Below are positions 6,126-7,453 of a stretch of 7,453 nt of DNA, one piece after another. The notes beneath the pieces are model-generated. The model searched no databases. It saw only the letters and a list, made by a program, of their open reading frames with translations, and had not been told where the DNA came from. This stretch comes from Ruminococcus sp. Its GTDB lineage: Bacteria > Bacillota > Clostridia > Oscillospirales > Acutalibacteraceae. Location of the stretch: assembly GCA_023667385.1 (NCBI GenBank), contig JAMPAE010000069.1:1-7453 (forward strand). The letters are read 5' to 3'. The position numbers and the translations under genes were made by a program. Within the stretch, counting starts at the first letter, position 1, and every line of letters starts with the position of its first letter.

Positions 6126-7453
6126 TTATTTTTTGCGTGGTCTGTTGGCTGCAACAGGAGTTTTTCTTGTTGCATTACTCTGCACAGTTTTTGACTTAGC
6201 AGAATTTAACGAACGCTTTTGATTTGAAACAGGTCTGGTTGCAGGCGCTTTTGCCCTGTTTTGAGCGGTGCTCTTGCTGCCTTGCTTCGGAACGACACTC
6301 AGCTTAGGTTTCTTACCGTTAATGATGTTATAAATTTTTATTGCAAGAAATGAGACAAGAATAAGCAACGCAATCACTTCAATTGCAATGAACACAGTTG
6401 ATTTCAGCACGGTTGAAATTGCCGACATCACCATGCCCAAAAGGCTCAGCCCAATATCCTCTGCGGCAACAAGATTAATTGTTGCAATCTCCTGGTTTGC
6501 ATAGTAAACTTTGGCTTGGCAAATTACATCACCTGCGCTGACCGGGGCATGAACCTTTGTTGCCTTGGTTGATTCAATTGGCTCAATGAGAACGGAATCG
6601 TTTGAAACCTTGGACGGTACGAGAGCGGAGACCTCTTTCTCAGGTGTTAACCTGAGTGAATCGGTGCCCTTGCCCGCTGTGATGTCAACAGCGCTGACGA
6701 TCTGCCCGGGTGCAGCAATCACCTTGAAACGGATGTTTTTATATACCCACTCAATCATCATCCTTGCATCGGTCATGCTTGTGTTTTCAAGTGCAGAGTC
6801 GCTGTCGATGTTCATCAGCTTGCCTTTCATGACAACAGTGAGATAAGAATAGCCATCCTTTGTTGAAAGTGCGGCAACACATTCGCCTGCATCGTCGGTT
6901 GAGGTTTGCTTTGCACCGGTGATTGAGCTGTGATAATAGTCAGGTATTGCGGAGGTCATCATCCTGTTACCTGATTGATAGACACGCTCTTTATTCTCAC
7001 CTGTTGCAGGCATTGTGACTTCTTTCATGCTGAATGCTTCTGAAAATACAGGTGAGCTAAGTGCATATTTGATAAGTTTTGCAACATCAAGTGCAGTTGT
7101 ATATTGATTTTCGGCATCAAAACCGAGCATATCAACAATTTTTGTGTTTGTGCAGCCTGCTTTGGCAACAACTTCAGCCATTTTTGAAAGGAAAGCCTCT
7201 TTTGAGCCTGAGATACTTTTTGCAATGACGCTTTCAACATCATTTGCACTATAGACGATCAGGCAGTCAACAAGCTGCCTTTTTGTGTATACATCACCGG
7301 CTTTCAGCCCTGCTGTACGAACACCGTAATCATATTTCACCAAAGAGAGCATATCATCTGTGATTGTGATTTTCTCCTCAAGGTTGCCCCAATTTTCAAT
7401 TGCAACAACGGCGGCAATCAGTTTTGCAAAGCCTGCCGGTGCAACCTGCTTTG
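6126..7453 (-). CDS. D-alanyl-D-alanine carboxypeptidase (DacF-like, peptidase S11) homologue, probable pseudoenzyme, 5' end missing
   Basis: The visible 441 residues run in frame from the right edge of the window to the stop codon at 6128-6126; the N-terminus and any signal peptide lie outside. Family members trim the terminal D-alanine from peptidoglycan stem peptides at the outer membrane face. The peptidase domain (fragment residues 1 to about 240) keeps the S11 layout. At motif 1, the usual P-A-S-x-x-K-I-M-T-A-L-V-A-L-E reads P-A-G-F-A-K-L-I-A-A-V-V-A-I-E, so Gly7 replaces the nucleophilic serine while Lys10 is kept. Motif 2, S-A-N, is intact (68-70). Motif 3, normally K-T-G, reads K-Q-T (181-183), within G-A-K-Q-T-S-T-D-D-A-G. 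A PBP5_C-like beta domain follows (about 241-333), then a membrane helix (about 352-375) and a basic Ser/Thr/Ala/Lys-rich tail of some 60 residues, presumably cytoplasmic. The frame is otherwise intact. It is probably catalytically inactive and may be a regulatory or peptidoglycan-binding relative. Confidence 0.88.
   Translation of the reverse strand, partial: KQVAPAGFAKLIAAVVAIENWGNLEEKITITDDMLSLVKYDYGVRTAGLKAGDVYTKRQLVDCLIVYSANDVESVIAKSISGSKEAFLSKMAEVVAKAGCTNTKIVDMLGFDAENQYTTALDVAKLIKYALSSPVFSEAFSMKEVTMPATGENKERVYQSGNRMMTSAIPDYYHSSITGAKQTSTDDAGECVAALSTKDGYSYLTVVMKGKLMNIDSDSALENTSMTDARMMIEWVYKNIRFKVIAAPGQIVSAVDITAGKGTDSLRLTPEKEVSALVPSKVSNDSVLIEPIESTKATKVHAPVSAGDVICQAKVYYANQEIATINLVAAEDIGLSLLGMVMSAISTVLKSTVFIAIEVIALLILVSFLAIKIYNIINGKKPKLSVVPKQGSKSTAQNRAKAPATRPVSNQKRSLNSAKSKTVQSNATRKTPVAANRPRKK

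Noticed and set aside
6126..7352. Start of the carboxypeptidase-like gene at the ATG at 7352
   Set aside because: The frame remains open to the window edge and the upstream 33 codons encode the motif 1 region of the family, so the true start lies outside the window.

Overview
The window looks like chromosomal DNA from a low-to-moderate GC Gram-positive anaerobe of the class Clostridia (Ruminococcus/Oscillospirales-like). The grounds are strong AGGAGG-type ribosome binding sites, consensus TTGACA/TATATT promoter elements, U-tract hairpin terminators, a secreted esterase carrying Clostridia-style Ig-like (Big_2) repeats, and a DacF-type low-molecular-weight penicillin-binding-protein homologue. 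The taxonomic call is inference from gene style; nothing in the window fixes genus or species.

Layout. The left third (1-2382) reads rightwards. It holds the last 49 codons of a cofactor-independent phosphoglycerate mutase (gpmI) and its terminator, a small soluble SF0329-family protein with its own terminator, and then a promoter followed by a two-gene operon (749-1579 and 1582-2382). The operon encodes two diverged tandem copies of an unrecognised three-helix membrane protein. The remaining two thirds reads leftwards. A partial D,D-carboxypeptidase-like membrane protein (6126 to beyond the right edge) lies upstream of a very large secreted SGNH/GDSL hydrolase with eight Ig-like repeats (2478-5915), which has its own promoter and a long leader. 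The two transcription directions converge at 2383-2477, which contains two hairpins.

How the genes may work together. The leftward genes both act at or outside the cell envelope: one is a probable secreted carbohydrate or acyl esterase, the other a membrane-anchored cell-wall enzyme homologue. They are separated by a hairpin and a strong promoter, so they are neighbours rather than an obvious operon. The rightward genes share no evident pathway.

The most interesting observation is that the D,D-carboxypeptidase homologue has lost its serine nucleophile (SxxK reads GFAK) and has an altered third motif (KTG reads KQT), while keeping the SxN motif, the PBP5_C-like domain and the membrane anchor. 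It looks like an intact pseudoenzyme. Second is the paralogous membrane-protein pair, which has conserved motifs but no family I recognise. I see no CRISPR array, tRNA, rRNA, insertion sequence or phage element.
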